A stretch of DNA of 64,000 nt from Glandiceps talaboti (GCF_964340395.1 NC_135557.1:22637225-22701224), one strand, 5' to 3'; positions 1 to 12,595 are shown, counted from the first letter of the stretch. Numbers and translations are program-made. The notes: generated from the letters alone by a model not told the origin.

Positions 1-852
1 GAATCGATGATCTAATTCAGGTATTAAAAATATTGAATACGTGAATGTATGACATAGTGCTACTGATAGTTCAAAGTTCTATATCTAGGGGACTACTATG
101 ACATGGTATAGTATGTGTATGACAGAATACCACACGAACCTTTCCTTTGTAAATAAACCAAACATGCATTATCATGTTCATGTCATTCTAAACCTCTCCA
201 AATCCTAGATACAGCATCCCTGATATACCACTATTAAGATGTCATTCCTATGTAACCATACAAACCGAGAATGTCAAATAAATCTGACCTATTCCACTTC
301 AAAGATTGCTACTACTAGCTTGGACAATTTCCATTATTCAATGTCGAGAAAAAACGTCATCACTTAAGAAAAGGAACTTATCAGACTGAGAAAAAACATT
401 TCACTTCATTTGTTTGAAATATGTATAATGGGCCGTTGGTCACTAATGAGAATTAAACCTCTATGTTCGCATACTTTTGCATAACCACTAGCATTAAGGA
501 ATTTCTGTACCATACTATTGTGGTACTTAATGATAATAAATAAATGTTGGTTTTTACTACAAGATATAGCGCTTTGTGTGTTAAAAGCTTTACAATTATT
601 ACCCCTGGCACGGATCTTTTAGCGCCACAACGTCCCTTTACTTCCTCAACTCCCTTTTAAAATACAAACGAGAAAACTTTCTTCGTAACATTCGTAGCTT
701 CCTTTCACCAGTACGTTTTGTAACTTTCTGGAAAATAACACACGATTGGCTTTATCGTTAATAGAAAAAGAAGAAAATAGCTTTGTACAGTTTGAAATAT
801 CCGGCAAAAAATATGGTGTATCGCAGAGTTATTAAAATTTCAATGCAAAAGT
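1..852. other. AT-rich stretch, no gene seen
   Basis: I see no long open frame, no recognisable protein family and no RNA gene here. The stretch is AT-rich with ordinary stop-codon density on both strands. Confidence 0.6.
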
Positions 853-1464
<612 letters not shown>

Positions 1465-4395
1465 TGAATAATTACTAAATTGAGTTTGATGTTGAATTTA
1501 TATAAATAACTCACCTGTGTTAAAAGATGTCGTACAGTGTCACCGTTGTTTGGCAATCACGTCATATGATGTGCTTGGATTAGAAACTCCCTGCCGTTAT
1601 AATAAAGTTTATATGTAGTCAATTATTAGAACACATCGTTTATACTCAACCCAAACGTAACGCTTGTCTGATATATCCACAGGTATGTCCCATGTAAGAA
1701 CAACAACTGACAACAACTGTATACAGTATTAATGTAATATACCACATCATTTCCATTTTAAGGTTATTTTTGGCATCAGGCAGGCCCCGGAGAGTGAGAA
1801 ATGTGTTCGTATTTCAAATTAAATGTAGCTACAATACAACCCGCATCTTCTTGTCATCAACCATATGGTGGAATGGTCATCACGTTATGCCGAGAAATTC
1901 CTAATGGTTTTTACATTTGCATAATTGTGGATGTCGATGGTAGTCACTGTATTAAATGTATATCTCGTTGCTCAAAATAACCCGTATACTTAACAAAGTA
2001 TTTGTGATTATGCATTTTCATGTCCTGCATTACGAAATTAATAAAATATGCTGTCTCGTAATAATTAATGTTGGTCATTTGCATCCGAACTACATGTGAA
2101 GTCAACAATGTATGTTAGATATTGTTACAGATCTAAGGGCCTGCAATCGGCAGCGGTCGGCCAGCGGTTCTTCCCCGTGTACCTTATTGTTAAATTAAGC
2201 ATAGTCGTCTTATTTTGTTAAATTGTTTTATTTTAAGTTTTTTGTTAAATTGAATTGTTGGTGATTGTTTACCTTCACTTAGACATGTTGACGAACGATG
2301 ATGATTTAGCATGTGGAGTAAACCTCGTTCCATTGTTTTGAAATTCAAAACATAAAGACAAACACAGTGTGGCTAGGCACATTAGAAGGCAGGTTGCTGT
2401 GAGGTAGAGGGTGGGTAACGATGGATAAATAGAAGTCGCTCGTAACGAGGCTAAACTTAACGTAAATGATAACAAACTAAGAGTTAGAGATTATAGGAAG
2501 TGAATAACACTTAATATTGGTATAAGGGATATACAATTGTGTCGATTGATATAACATCTGTTTATGCATAGACCATCCACGTTGAGGGTCTGGTTTATGT
2601 ATAGTATTACTGATATGCACGAGAATATTCTTGATCTGATCTTTGATGTCTCGCGACACAAATCGAGTATAGTCAGTTTACATTCTTCAATAGTTATTAC
2701 GCAGCACACAAATATGAACCCATCGTTCTGTTTGATGGCCTTTATCAGTCACTAAAGGTACCTGGTAGGACTAAAGTTTGGATGTGGCCATCATCAAGAA
2801 CACATATCAATTTGAAACTGCAGAGGGCGCAGTGGTCACCGAATCCTTTGATATATTTTCTCACTGCTATACTCTATACTTGCCGCAGTATTGTTACTGT
2901 ATTATAAAGGATATCCTGTGTATGACATTAATATTATCTATGTGCAGTACTAGTTTTGTGTTAAAGAATTGTCCTCTTCTTTAAAATACGTTTCCAAAAT
3001 ATGTACCTTTAAATGAGATAACGTTCCAATCCGAAGTTACAGTTTGATGTAGCTACCATTACGGCTTGATTCCTATATTTATCTAATATGTTGCCCTGCT
3101 ATATTATATCGTTTTTGTACAGAGGCACGATGTTGTCATCCTATCGTGTATGTTCATAGCGAAAGCTATACTGCAGGATGTCACGTCTACCGTACAACGA
3201 ATAGGTCCTCTATTTTACTGTGTATCGGAGTGTGACCTCTTCGAAGAAGGTTGAAAATACAAGCCGGGAGGACGTGCATTGTAGAATTGCAATAGAGTTA
3301 ACAAAGGATATCAACCGTGGAGCGTCTCCTTAAACAGATAGAGTTTTAATCAGAATTTAACAAGGCTGATCGCTCATCTAGTCTGTAAGGTACACCGTGA
3401 CGCGGGTGCCCTCACACAACGGCCAACTACTCCGTGAGGGCGGAACGTCACGAAGTATCTTACAGTCTAATCGTTTACCTGGTATAATCATAGACCCTCC
3501 AGGACAGTCTATGTATAGTCTATTTTCTAACGATAGTTTCGTCCTATAATTATGTGCGTGTTTTGTACGCCCTAAACCTGTCGGTCTAAATTTTAACGAG
3601 ACATTTGTCGACATCGGGATGTTAGCAATGGAGACTTTAACACCCCGCTAGTCAATATGATCATTGACCTGTCTGAGTCAAATGACCCATCATACGATAA
3701 ATCACACCTCTCTTGAATGAGGCCAGCAGTTCTTTTAACCTCGTCTTAAGGGAGGTTAAAGGTCAAGAATTTTCAGTGGAATGAATGGAGTTGTTCACCT
3801 ATGTATCAACGGTATATTCACCTTCTAAGTACTATTATATTAGAATTGCTTCGATGGCCTATCAACAATGGATCAAAGCTTGTCCGGTCAATGCAACATA
3901 CGCGCACGCACGGAGTTAAGAACATGGGCACAGCTGGTTTACTGTTAAATAATACCCAGCTGATACAGAATTCAGCAAATGGTGAAATAGTTAATCTAGT
4001 TTTTATCAAAAATGTTCATACTTTTTAAGCCGTCAGTTCCTTCTTCTATCACATATAGTCGTGACGTAAGCAATCGAAGTGTTATATAAAGGGAACTGAA
4101 AAAAAGAAAAAACGACGATCTAAAGGTCAAACAACAACCAATTTTTAGATTGCGGAGGGATAAGAAGCAGGCACAGAGTTCAGCAAACAGTGAAAGAAGG
4201 ACAGTATTCATTTAATCATTACTTTTTCTTAATTTTCAAAAGGTTCCTTCTTCTGTCACTCAATTGAGACGTTTGAAACCATGACTACATGAATGTAAAA
4301 AGAACGAAAACTACAAGTAACAAATGACCATGTGACTTCCATTGTTGTTGCACGATAAGTTGGGTTTTTATATCAGACATAACACTCAGTGCTTC
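1465..4395. other. Gene-poor stretch, nothing recognised
   Basis: Only short frames (under 80 codons) without family resemblance occur on either strand. No transposon ends, tandem repeats or RNA genes were recognised. Confidence 0.55.
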
Positions 4396-4401
4396 TTACT
4401 T

Positions 4402-4807
4402 AGGCCAAAAAAAATGGTTCTGGTTACCCGACCCCACCTACTTCTTCACTGCCGACCCTAAACTTCATTTTTACGCATTCGAGAAAACAATAATAAAATC
4501 ACAAAAAATGTGAAGTCTCGCAAGAAATAGTGGATGCGAAAACTGACACCAACGCAAAGTCAAAGACAATACATGTATAAAACTGTTCTTCCAATCTGTA
4601 ATAGCTGTACATCTGATGATAAGAAACCAATGACACATAGACCATATAGAAAACAACGGAAAACATAATTATCTGAACGAGACACTCACATTACGAAAAA
4701 AATATAAATATAAATATAAATAAAAAAATAAAATAAAAAATCTACCTACCCCCACCTATTCTAAAATTGAGCGTAATCGGAACCACACAATTTTTTTTAT
4801 TAGGCCT
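4402..4807. mobile_element. Non-autonomous TIR element (MITE-like), about 405 bp
   Basis: The left end reads AGGCC followed by an A run and TGGTTCTGGTTACC. The right end, read on the opposite strand, is AGGCC, TAAT, an A run, then TTGTGTGGTTCCGATTACG, so the ends form an imperfect inverted repeat. TACTT (or TTACTT, ambiguous by one base) directly flanks both ends at 4397-4401 and 4808-4812, as a target-site duplication would. A motif close to ACCCCACCTA occurs in direct orientation just inside both ends. There is no open frame for a transposase, so mobility would depend on an enzyme encoded elsewhere. The superfamily is not determined. Confidence 0.7.
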
Positions 4808-4812
4808 TACTT

Positions 4813-5194
4813 CGAATTCCTTGTAATCTGTGTTAGGTATAACTTCTGTTGTCTGGTCTGTAGCAATTCATACACGTACAGATCTAAAGCAGGTATTTGA
4901 CGAATTTGGGTGCCTCAGTAACATGTTAGCTTGTTCTAAAAACTCTTCTACCCACCTTAGCTGAACTACCAAGGCTATAACACCAGATTGACATCCCCTT
5001 GATATCTCGAGTCATTCTTATGTTGTGACTCGAACATGCTTCGATCTGGTCGAATTTGTAACTATTTTAAATATTTTTTTAAGACGGAGTGGTTTATTAA
5101 TTAAGCTCATAAGATGGTCATATTTGAACTACCACATGTACATGTAGATATCAGAGTAAAATGTAAAGTATCTGAGCATGTCACTGCAGTGTCA
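4813..5194. other. Short intergenic stretch, nothing recognised
   Basis: I see no coding frame or repeat between the inverted-repeat element and the 39-bp minisatellite. Confidence 0.6.
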
Positions 5195-6008
5195 TCGACT
5201 GAAGTACCACATTCCATACAGTGTGTTATCGATTGAAGTATAGCGTCCCATATATATGACAGTGCGTGTATCGACTGAAGTACCCCATACATGACATTGA
5301 CAGTATGTATCGACTGAAGTACCCATACATGACATTGACAGTATGTATCGACTGAAGTACCCCATACATGGCATTGACAGTATGTATCGACTGAAGTACC
5401 CCATACATGGCATTGACAGTATGTATCGACTGAAGTACCCATACATGACTGTGTTATCGACCGAAGTACTCCATACATGACTGTGTTATCGACTGTAGTA
5501 TAGAACCCCATACATGACATTGACAGTGTGTATCGACTGAAGTACCCATACATGACTGTGTTATCGACTGTAGTATAGAATCCCATACATGACATTGACA
5601 GTGTGTATCGACTGAAGTACTCCATACATGACTGTGTTATCGACTGTAGTATAGAACCCCATACATGACATTGACAGTATGTATCGACTGAAGTACCCCA
5701 TACATGACATTGACAGTATATCGACTGAAGTACTCCATACATGACTGTGTGTTATCGACTGAAGTACTCCATACATGACTGTGTGTTATCGACTGAAGTA
5801 CTCCATACATGACATTGACAGTGTGTATCGACTGAAGTACTCCATACATGACATTGACAGTGTGTATCGACTGAAGTACTCCATACATGACATTGACAGT
5901 GTGTATCGACTGAAGTACTCCATACATGACATTGACAGTGTGTATCGACTGAAGTACTCCATACATGACATTGACAGTATGTATCGACTGAAGTACCCCA
6001 TACATGAC
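5195..6008. repeat. 39-bp minisatellite, about 22 units
   Basis: Tandem units carry the core ATCGACTGAAGTAC followed by CCATACATGACATTGACAGT. Full units are 39 bp; shortened forms lacking the ACATTGACAGT part (ending CATGACTGTGTT) or carrying GTAGTATAGAA after the core alternate in the 5450-5780 part. The last six units (about 5787-6008) are nearly identical. Because 39 is divisible by three, both strands stay open and give 13-residue repeated spurious peptides. Confidence 0.95.
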
Positions 6009-6906
6009 AATAAGTCAGATATATCTGTATCTAGTTATAGTAAGTACTGCCATGACTTTTCCTCTTAAATTCAAAGTACTATTATACTGAGTTTTTATAA
6101 AACATCTTGGTTAAATAATATAGACTACCAAGGTTGTACAAATTAGTTTGATAGTGAGGATACATGTTTTCCTAAACATTTGAAACCTTTTAAAATTGTT
6201 GTCCTTTTTTAAATTTTATTTCAAATCATTTATGAAATTGAATACAATATAGGTTAGTTTCTAATTATAAATTCGAACCACTTAGTATAACTGAGAATCT
6301 CTTTTTCAATGAAAGGTCACGTGACACATCTAATAGTCTTTAATTGTATATAGAACACAGTCAAAACGTGCCAATCTATTGTACAGTAGATATAATGGAT
6401 GAATAGCGCATTTTCACGAACGCAGTTATTTGTAATTTGTCAAATTAACTAAACATCATTACATTGATGTACACTATTTATAATATTAGGCCAAATATGA
6501 ATTGTTGTCTGTTTTATTTTTTTATAAATTTTTGAAAAACGTCACCGATGTTCCTTTTGAATGTGTGTACAATAAACAATACATAGCATTTCGTCTATCG
6601 GAATTAGCAATTAGTAATCGAATCAATCCATGCTAACAACTTAATCTCTTTAGTTGACAACCCCTGTCATTGTACGATGTCAGAGCTAATAACCATTTAT
6701 TTCTAAAATGTACTAAATTTATTTTACAAAATGTAGCAGTGAGTATTTTCACAGTTTATTAGAAATACAATAAACGTCAAATTAGTCCCGAAACACATTC
6801 AAAAGTATAAATTTACAAACGTTTCCCTCTGTACGCCTATCTTTTCCCGAGTATGCAGATAATTGTAATGTTAATACAATATATTGATGAACAGAGTATA
6901 TGCATT

Positions 6907-6907
<1 letters not shown>
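6009..6907. other. AT-rich stretch, nothing recognised
   Basis: Very AT-rich with no frame of note and no recognisable repeat family. Confidence 0.6.
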
Positions 6908-6938
<31 letters not shown>

Positions 6939-6976
6939 TGTATGTATGTATGTATGTATGTGTGTATGTACGTATA
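6908..6976. repeat. TATG microsatellite
   Basis: About 16 tandem TATG units, ending in TGTG and TACG variants. Confidence 0.95.
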
Positions 6977-7570
6977 TGAACCACATTATCCACCGTGTAT
7001 CAAGTGTGTAGAGCAGCACGTGCCTACTATGTGAATTATTACACTTGGGTATTTACCATGATAACATAATGATAATTTGTACATTTCCTTCCCACTATGA
7101 AAACCCCAAATCAAAGTATCAATGCTGATGAAATGACTAGGTCGTTAAGACTACTATTGGTTACGACGGTGCCCCTTTAACACAGGTCAACTAGACAACG
7201 CCCATGAAAGTGTACTGAACTGCATTGAACGAGCTATGTACAATAAAGTGATTCAGAGTAAGCAGTCACTAAAAGTGTGTTTTCATTCATATTATGAATA
7301 GAAGGTACGTATCACCGATAGCAGTGTTCTGTTTAAATCAACAATGGGAGTGCTATAAACCTTATTGAAAACCAAGCTGTACAGGTTAAAAGTATCCTAT
7401 GTGAAAAGAAAAGGTGGTAGCAAGTATTAAACGTGCAAAAACTTGAGAACAACTGCTTGAAAGATTCAAAACACTTAAAGGTTGAATTAGTGTGTGGAAT
7501 TTGAATACCATTTAACACTGAAAACGATTTCAGAAAGCGTTACCAAAATAACATGCATAGTGCTTGCGTG
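6977..7570. other. Intergenic stretch, nothing recognised
   Basis: No convincing coding or repeat signal. It lies downstream of the 1285-aa glycosyltransferase gene and may include the end of its transcript, but I see no clear minus-strand AATAAA close to the stop. Confidence 0.5.
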
Positions 7571-7678
7571 CATGTATGCATGCATGCATGCATGCATACA
7601 TACATACATACATACATACATACATACATACATACATACATACATACATACATGTACGTACGTACGTACATACACACA

Positions 7679-7712
<34 letters not shown>

Positions 7713-7843
7713 CATGCATACATACATACATACATACATACATACATACATACATGTACGTACGTACGTACATACATACACACACATACATACATACATA
7801 CATACATACATACATACATACATACATACATACATACATACAT
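7571..7843. repeat. TACA/TGCA/ACGT compound microsatellite
   Basis: GCAT units lead into long TACA arrays, interrupted twice by a conserved GTACGTACGTAC block (about 7653-7668 and 7755-7770). It starts only about 50 bp past the stop codon of the minus-strand glycosyltransferase gene, so it probably sits in that gene's 3' UTR or just beyond it. Open frames of Tyr-Ile-His-Thr or Met-Tyr-Val-Cys type are by-products. Confidence 0.95.
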
Positions 7844-7893
7844 TGTTGTGATAAATGACAACAGGATATAGTCTGCTGTTGAAATAAGGTTGT

Positions 7894-10800
7894 TTAATTT
7901 ACATTATTTTCACAAATATCAAATTTCGTCATGCCATATTTGTTAGTACAATTAAAATAATTATTTTGCAGTTCATAGAACTTTCGACCAATCAGATAAA
8001 TATCACCTTGAATAAATGACCTCGAAATGATGACGTCATGGAGGTCACAAATATCGACGTCATCATCATTCCTAGATTTGTCCAGGGCATTCTTTATAGG
8101 ATTCAATAAATCTGTTCTGTGTATCTTTATTTCGGCATTATCTAATATCTTCTCAATATTAAACGAATGTGTCAAGGCAACACTAATCTTTTGCAGTGCA
8201 TTCTGGGATAGAATGTAAAAAACATCAAAAAGCAGCTTTGCAAGAACGGATGGACTGTGTTCTTTCTTACTACATCTACAATTATCAGTAAAGCAAGGGA
8301 CATAAGCAAAATCTTGACTTTTTTCAAAATCTCCTCGTTTTTCCAGAAAGTTGACAAAATTAGGAATATTCATAAAAACATCTGCGTGAATAACAGTGAT
8401 GATTTTAGCGCGTGTACAAAATATAGAGGCCCAATGAAATGCGAAGACCGCTTTGTGTAAGTCACGTGTTTTGTAATCATCAAATGAACCTTGAATCATG
8501 TCTTGGTGTATTGTATATTCATGCTTGATAAAACTCTGTGCCATTGCATCTGATGCTTTGCCCATATAAAACAAAATTTCTATTCGTCTTCCCCAGATGA
8601 CGTCATAGTTTCCCCAGGTAACTCGAATCAGTCTTCTTTTGTCGTACTGTACAGGACTTGTAATGACGAGTATTAACACATCGATGTCACTTTCCCCTGT
8701 ACAGATTGAAGGGTTATTGACAAGTAAATGATTATCGGCGTCTTCCATCTTTCTTATTATTTCATGAGAAACGTTCAAGTTTCTCGATGCCAGTGTTTTC
8801 ATATCTGGTGGGTGTGATTTTAATGGTTGCATTGTATAACGATGACCGAATAGTTTGTCCTCAGAACACTGACACGATTCTGGGTTGTTCTCGCATACTA
8901 CTGTCCTGTTCCAAAGTCTCTGCAATGAACCTGGATCGAAGTGATGGGACGAAACGCACGTTAACAACCCACAGGGTGTCCTCATCAGTCCGTTTGTGTT
9001 GTCAAAGGCGTAATGGGGAAACGGTGAGATGTTAAGTCGGGACAAGACAGCACCCATGAAGACATCTTCCCATGGGTACAGCGAAATGGTTGAAGTGGCA
9101 AAGTACGTCAGTCGAGCGACATCTAAAGATACAACGTAAACCTGTCCAGAGTTGTAGGGTGGATAGGTAGCGTAAGGCCATACTTCTCTCGGGGTAAACC
9201 ATTTATTCATTGGATCACGTTGAGGTATACTGCCAAGCCTGGTGTCACCAAAGTAAAACAACTGTCTAGGCGCTGAACTCAATAACGTCACCATGTTTGA
9301 CCAATTTATGTAGACGTCATCATCAGCTTTGATGACGTAATCATATCCAGTGCAGTGTATGGCACTCCATTTCATTAAGGAAACGGTCTTAGATGTTAGG
9401 TTTCTGTACGTATCTATAAAACTGGTTTGGATAATGTCGCCATATACGTCGTTCTCATTCTCTAGTTCCTGTTGTAGGGTTAGTGATTTCGGTCTTCCAA
9501 CAAAGTATAAAATAGTTATTTTACTATTCTCAATTCTTGTGGTATATTCAGGGTTTCCCCAAGTTTTCCGTATGACATTTCGTTGATGTTTGTTTTTCGG
9601 TGCTGTCATGACTCCGACTAGAAGACTAACACTCCTTGTTGACGACATGTTCATTTGGTCACTCTCCAGTTGGCCACCTTCACACGCACTGGGGTGGTTG
9701 ATAGTGAAGATAAACTTGTGTCGGTCGTGTTTATCAATGTCTGCTATTTGTTGTCTTGATGACTGTTTCAATGACGAACGTGAAATATCGCTCAAAAATG
9801 TGCCTACCTTAGCACCACATTTAACGTATTCCGTCCATTGTGTAATACCCAGCCATGAACGATATATCTTTTGAGGAGACATTAAAGTCATCGAAAGTAG
9901 TTTGTTAAGGATGCATATTTTGCCACCCTCGTTATAGTCTAGGAACAAATGCGTAAAGTTCGGCACTATATTTTCTTTGTGTAACAAAATTCCTAGAAAA
10001 ATGTTGGCTGAAACATCAAGTAGTTTTTGTCGTGAAAATTGGTGAAGGATATTCGGCACGACATCTGCCGACATGATATAAGCACTAGGATGTGGATAAG
10101 GCGGGAAATATTCAGCCGACCAATCACCTTCACTAATATAACCTGGCACACGCCTATGTCTGCCAGGTTTCGTCTTATTTAGAAGTAACCCGAGAACATA
10201 ACTGCTTTTTGGCGCGCTTTTTAATAAGTTGACGACATTACTGGTATGTATAAAAGTGTCGTCTTTCGTCACAAGAATATAGGAGGCAGTGGGACAGTAG
10301 ATGTTGACCCAGGAAAGACTCGTTACTAGCTTTAAAGTCTCATTTACAAAGCCGTCACCCAGTTTTAAATGTAAAATATCATGGTAGCTATTATACTCGG
10401 TTAGCAGTTTATCGTGATCAGTAAATTGATCCGACATTGGGGTTACAAATAAAATATCTAAACCTCGTCCTTGGACTTTACTCACACTACCCCAGGAAAG
10501 GCGAATTGAGGCTCGTTGTTCAAAATTACTGGGGTCGGACATTATTAGCACTAAAGTGAAAGTAGACTCAATTCTACTTTTAAAACATGCATAAGGAGAG
10601 TTAATGACGAAATTGACGTGACGATTTGTTTGCCTACCTACTTCATTCGCAACTGTGAAGTCTGTACCGTTCAAGTTGACAAATTTACAGAATGTATGGC
10701 TATATTGTTGATATCGCTCCCAGAAAAGATTCAATTCACCTGCAGTAAGTTGATCACTGACCGTTATCAGATGGGAAAGTTTACAAAATTTACCAGCTGC

Positions 10801-11751
10801 CATGGCCTCAAAACCTTGGTGATAAGTAATGTCAATGTTATTAGTTTGAGCAAGGATATCCAATGTTACATTATTCTCCAAGGTCAAAATGGAATAGGTT
10901 TTCACGAATTTCTGTATCGCATTCCTTGATACCAGCAGGTGATGCGTCTCTACATCATATTGTGGTATTGGTAATGTGTGTCTTGCAGGTTCAGTAACAG
11001 AGACATTCCTAGCTCGTTGATAACCTGTAACGTAGAGATCTGGTTGGTTACACGTATTTAGATACATTATCAAGTTGTCGACCGATACTATGCTCTTGTC
11101 GTCAACGACCAGTAAATACTTCGCCTCACTGCATTTCGTGTTGACCCATTCCAACAACGTCATTGTAACACTGTCCGATGAACGTTTATTCGCATGAACA
11201 ATGTCACCGTAACTGTTCATCTCTGTTCTAATTGCCGAATTATTTTTTAAGTAGTCGTCGACCTTACCTAGTTCTTGTACAAAGAAGACGACACTCACTG
11301 AGAACCCTTTAGAGTCATTTGGTAAATTCTGCAAACGTGCCCACGTGTGACGTGTAGCCTGCCGGTGTTCAAAATCTTCAGATTGCGAAAACACAACCAC
11401 AAGAACAAAGTCACCTGACTGTGAATTGCATTTTTCGAATAACGTAGTCATATTTCTGTGTCCACTGGTGACATTGGCAGCTTTGTTGTAAACTGGTAAG
11501 GCAGCCAGGTGATCGTATACATGTCCCGGTCTCAGTTCATTGTGAGCCCTCTCGTGTTCTCGTAGGGTTAAAGTCCCATGGTTTAACCACCGTGGTGCAT
11601 TGGTTAGCACCATCCCAATGTTTCCTACATTTGTTTCTTTGCCGTGTAAATTGTACAAAAGTAGAACGGCGTTGAAAATACAGACTCCACTGAGTAGGAG
11701 CATTGTTCGTTTGATGAACTTCCGTCTTACCATGGTTCGAAGCATCGACAT
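7894..11751 (-). CDS. Four-unit GT31 beta-1,3-glycosyltransferase-like polyprotein (1285 aa, intronless)
   Basis: The protein is a type II Golgi-type membrane protein: a short basic cytoplasmic tail, a signal anchor at about residues 16-34, then a lumenal part with four GT31 (Galactosyl_T) units. GT31 enzymes transfer Gal, GlcNAc or GalNAc from UDP-sugars in beta-1,3 linkage and bind a metal through a DxD motif. Units start near residues 108, 383, 684 and 1010; units 2-4 open with the family's N-x-P-x-x-C lead-in (NSPYAC, NHPSAC, NNPSIC). Only unit 3 is complete: RKTWG at 728-732, KADDDVYIN with DDD at 810-812, YPPYNSG at 863-869, and WEDVFMG with E895-D896. The DDD position reads DDK in unit 1 (217-219), KDD in unit 2 (496-498) and HAD in unit 4 (1122-1124). 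Many N-x-S/T sites fit a lumenal glycoprotein. The reading frame is unbroken. Donor and acceptor sugars cannot be told. Family call is firm; activity of the degenerate units is doubtful. Confidence 0.92.
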   Translation of the reverse strand: MSMLRTMVRRKFIKRTMLLLSGVCIFNAVLLLYNLHGKETNVGNIGMVLTNAPRWLNHGTLTLREHERAHNELRPGHVYDHLAALPVYNKAANVTSGHRNMTTLFEKCNSQSGDFVLVVVFSQSEDFEHRQATRHTWARLQNLPNDSKGFSVSVVFFVQELGKVDDYLKNNSAIRTEMNSYGDIVHANKRSSDSVTMTLLEWVNTKCSEAKYLLVVDDKSIVSVDNLIMYLNTCNQPDLYVTGYQRARNVSVTEPARHTLPIPQYDVETHHLLVSRNAIQKFVKTYSILTLENNVTLDILAQTNNIDITYHQGFEAMAAGKFCKLSHLITVSDQLTAGELNLFWERYQQYSHTFCKFVNLNGTDFTVANEVGRQTNRHVNFVINSPYACFKSRIESTFTLVLIMSDPSNFEQRASIRLSWGSVSKVQGRGLDILFVTPMSDQFTDHDKLLTEYNSYHDILHLKLGDGFVNETLKLVTSLSWVNIYCPTASYILVTKDDTFIHTSNVVNLLKSAPKSSYVLGLLLNKTKPGRHRRVPGYISEGDWSAEYFPPYPHPSAYIMSADVVPNILHQFSRQKLLDVSANIFLGILLHKENIVPNFTHLFLDYNEGGKICILNKLLSMTLMSPQKIYRSWLGITQWTEYVKCGAKVGTFLSDISRSSLKQSSRQQIADIDKHDRHKFIFTINHPSACEGGQLESDQMNMSSTRSVSLLVGVMTAPKNKHQRNVIRKTWGNPEYTTRIENSKITILYFVGRPKSLTLQQELENENDVYGDIIQTSFIDTYRNLTSKTVSLMKWSAIHCTGYDYVIKADDDVYINWSNMVTLLSSAPRQLFYFGDTRLGSIPQRDPMNKWFTPREVWPYATYPPYNSGQVYVVSLDVARLTYFATSTISLYPWEDVFMGAVLSRLNISPFPHYAFDNTNGLMRTPCGLLTCVSSHHFDPGSLQRLWNRTVVCENNPESCQCSEDKLFGHRYTMQPLKSHPPDMKTLASRNLNVSHEIIRKMEDADNHLLVNNPSICTGESDIDVLILVITSPVQYDKRRLIRVTWGNYDVIWGRRIEILFYMGKASDAMAQSFIKHEYTIHQDMIQGSFDDYKTRDLHKAVFAFHWASIFCTRAKIITVIHADVFMNIPNFVNFLEKRGDFEKSQDFAYVPCFTDNCRCSKKEHSPSVLAKLLFDVFYILSQNALQKISVALTHSFNIEKILDNAEIKIHRTDLLNPIKNALDKSRNDDDVDICDLHDVIISRSFIQGDIYLIGRKFYELQNNYFNCTNKYGMTKFDICENNVN

Positions 11752-12595
11752 GGGTTACCTTAGATTTATGCCAGTGTTATCGTACAATGTGTAGAGTGCG
11801 TAGAGATCAGACAGTATCAATCCCGCTTTCTCCCTGTTCTGACGTTGACTGAGTGGTGGATCGAAGCATGACATATATATGTCAACAGTTGTCTGGCGTT
11901 TGGTGTACGTGTTCCTGTTGTTGCCAGTGTTTGTTGCAAATCGGCAGTGCAGAAAATATCGTGAACCTTGCCCTCAAATAGTGACCATGACGTCACTCAC
12001 CTGGTTTGTGCTTTCCTCAAATCAAACATTAACGTTCGTGACATGAACTCCCCCACTAAACCATGAACGATAAATCTCACGTGATTGATTTAGATTTTTT
12101 GAAAATCATACACGTTGCAGGATGGGTTGGAGGTGGAAGGGAAGGCTTCAAAATTTCAAGCAGTTCGCTTGATATACAAATGTATTAGTTTCCATGAACA
12201 TGAAAGCACCTATTATACGGGACCTACTTATTTTGTCTGGTGATAGAATGTTATTCTAGTATGTTTACTTAGCAATAGCCTTTCTAAACACTACATGTGC
12301 TATAAATATTGGTGTATTTACCTCATACTAGTTCAAATCCGGTCAACGGTGGAAATCTTAGAGACGATGAAACGACACGTGTAGAAAGCACGTGTTGATA
12401 GATACACAGCACCATTTTGTCAATAGGTAAATCGAATCAGTCAATAAGCAATCAAGTAATTACGTCATAGATTTAATCTGAATAAATATGCTAACGTATC
12501 ATAACTAATATCATTTTAAGTAGGGGTCGGACACAGATAAATGATTGCAACGAAGGGGTTCTGCTTTCTCTGTAACACTAACCATCCGACCTCAA
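11752..12595. other. Upstream region of the minus-strand GT31 gene
   Basis: No coding frame is visible. A palindromic GACATATATATGTC at about 11869-11882, roughly 120 bp before the start codon, could serve as a TATA-like element for the minus-strand gene, but this is only a positional guess. Confidence 0.35.

Noticed and set aside
3378-3614. 78-codon minus-strand frame
   Set aside because: No family resemblance, no splice or promoter support, length within chance expectation.
5195-6008. Possible CRISPR-like array
   Set aside because: The units are contiguous with no unique spacers, and the genome is eukaryotic.
5107-6068. Several overlapping frames with 13-residue repeats such as YFSRYTLSMSCME
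   Set aside because: The 39-bp minisatellite is a multiple of three, which keeps all frames open on both strands; there is no start context, splice site or family.
7487-7871. Frames of Met-Tyr-Val-Cys and Tyr-Ile-His-Thr repeats
   Set aside because: They are products of the TACA/TATG microsatellite; the same applies at 18512-19124, 23737-24373, 45480-45827 and 56996-57342.
8027-11794. Plus-strand frames of 60-103 codons inside the 1285-aa gene
   Set aside because: They are antisense shadows of the GT31 gene; the same holds for minus-strand frames within 34033-38394 and plus-strand frames within the PTCHD exons.
12331-12345. tRNA B-box-like GTTCAAATCC
   Set aside because: No matching A box or cloverleaf could be drawn from the surrounding bases.
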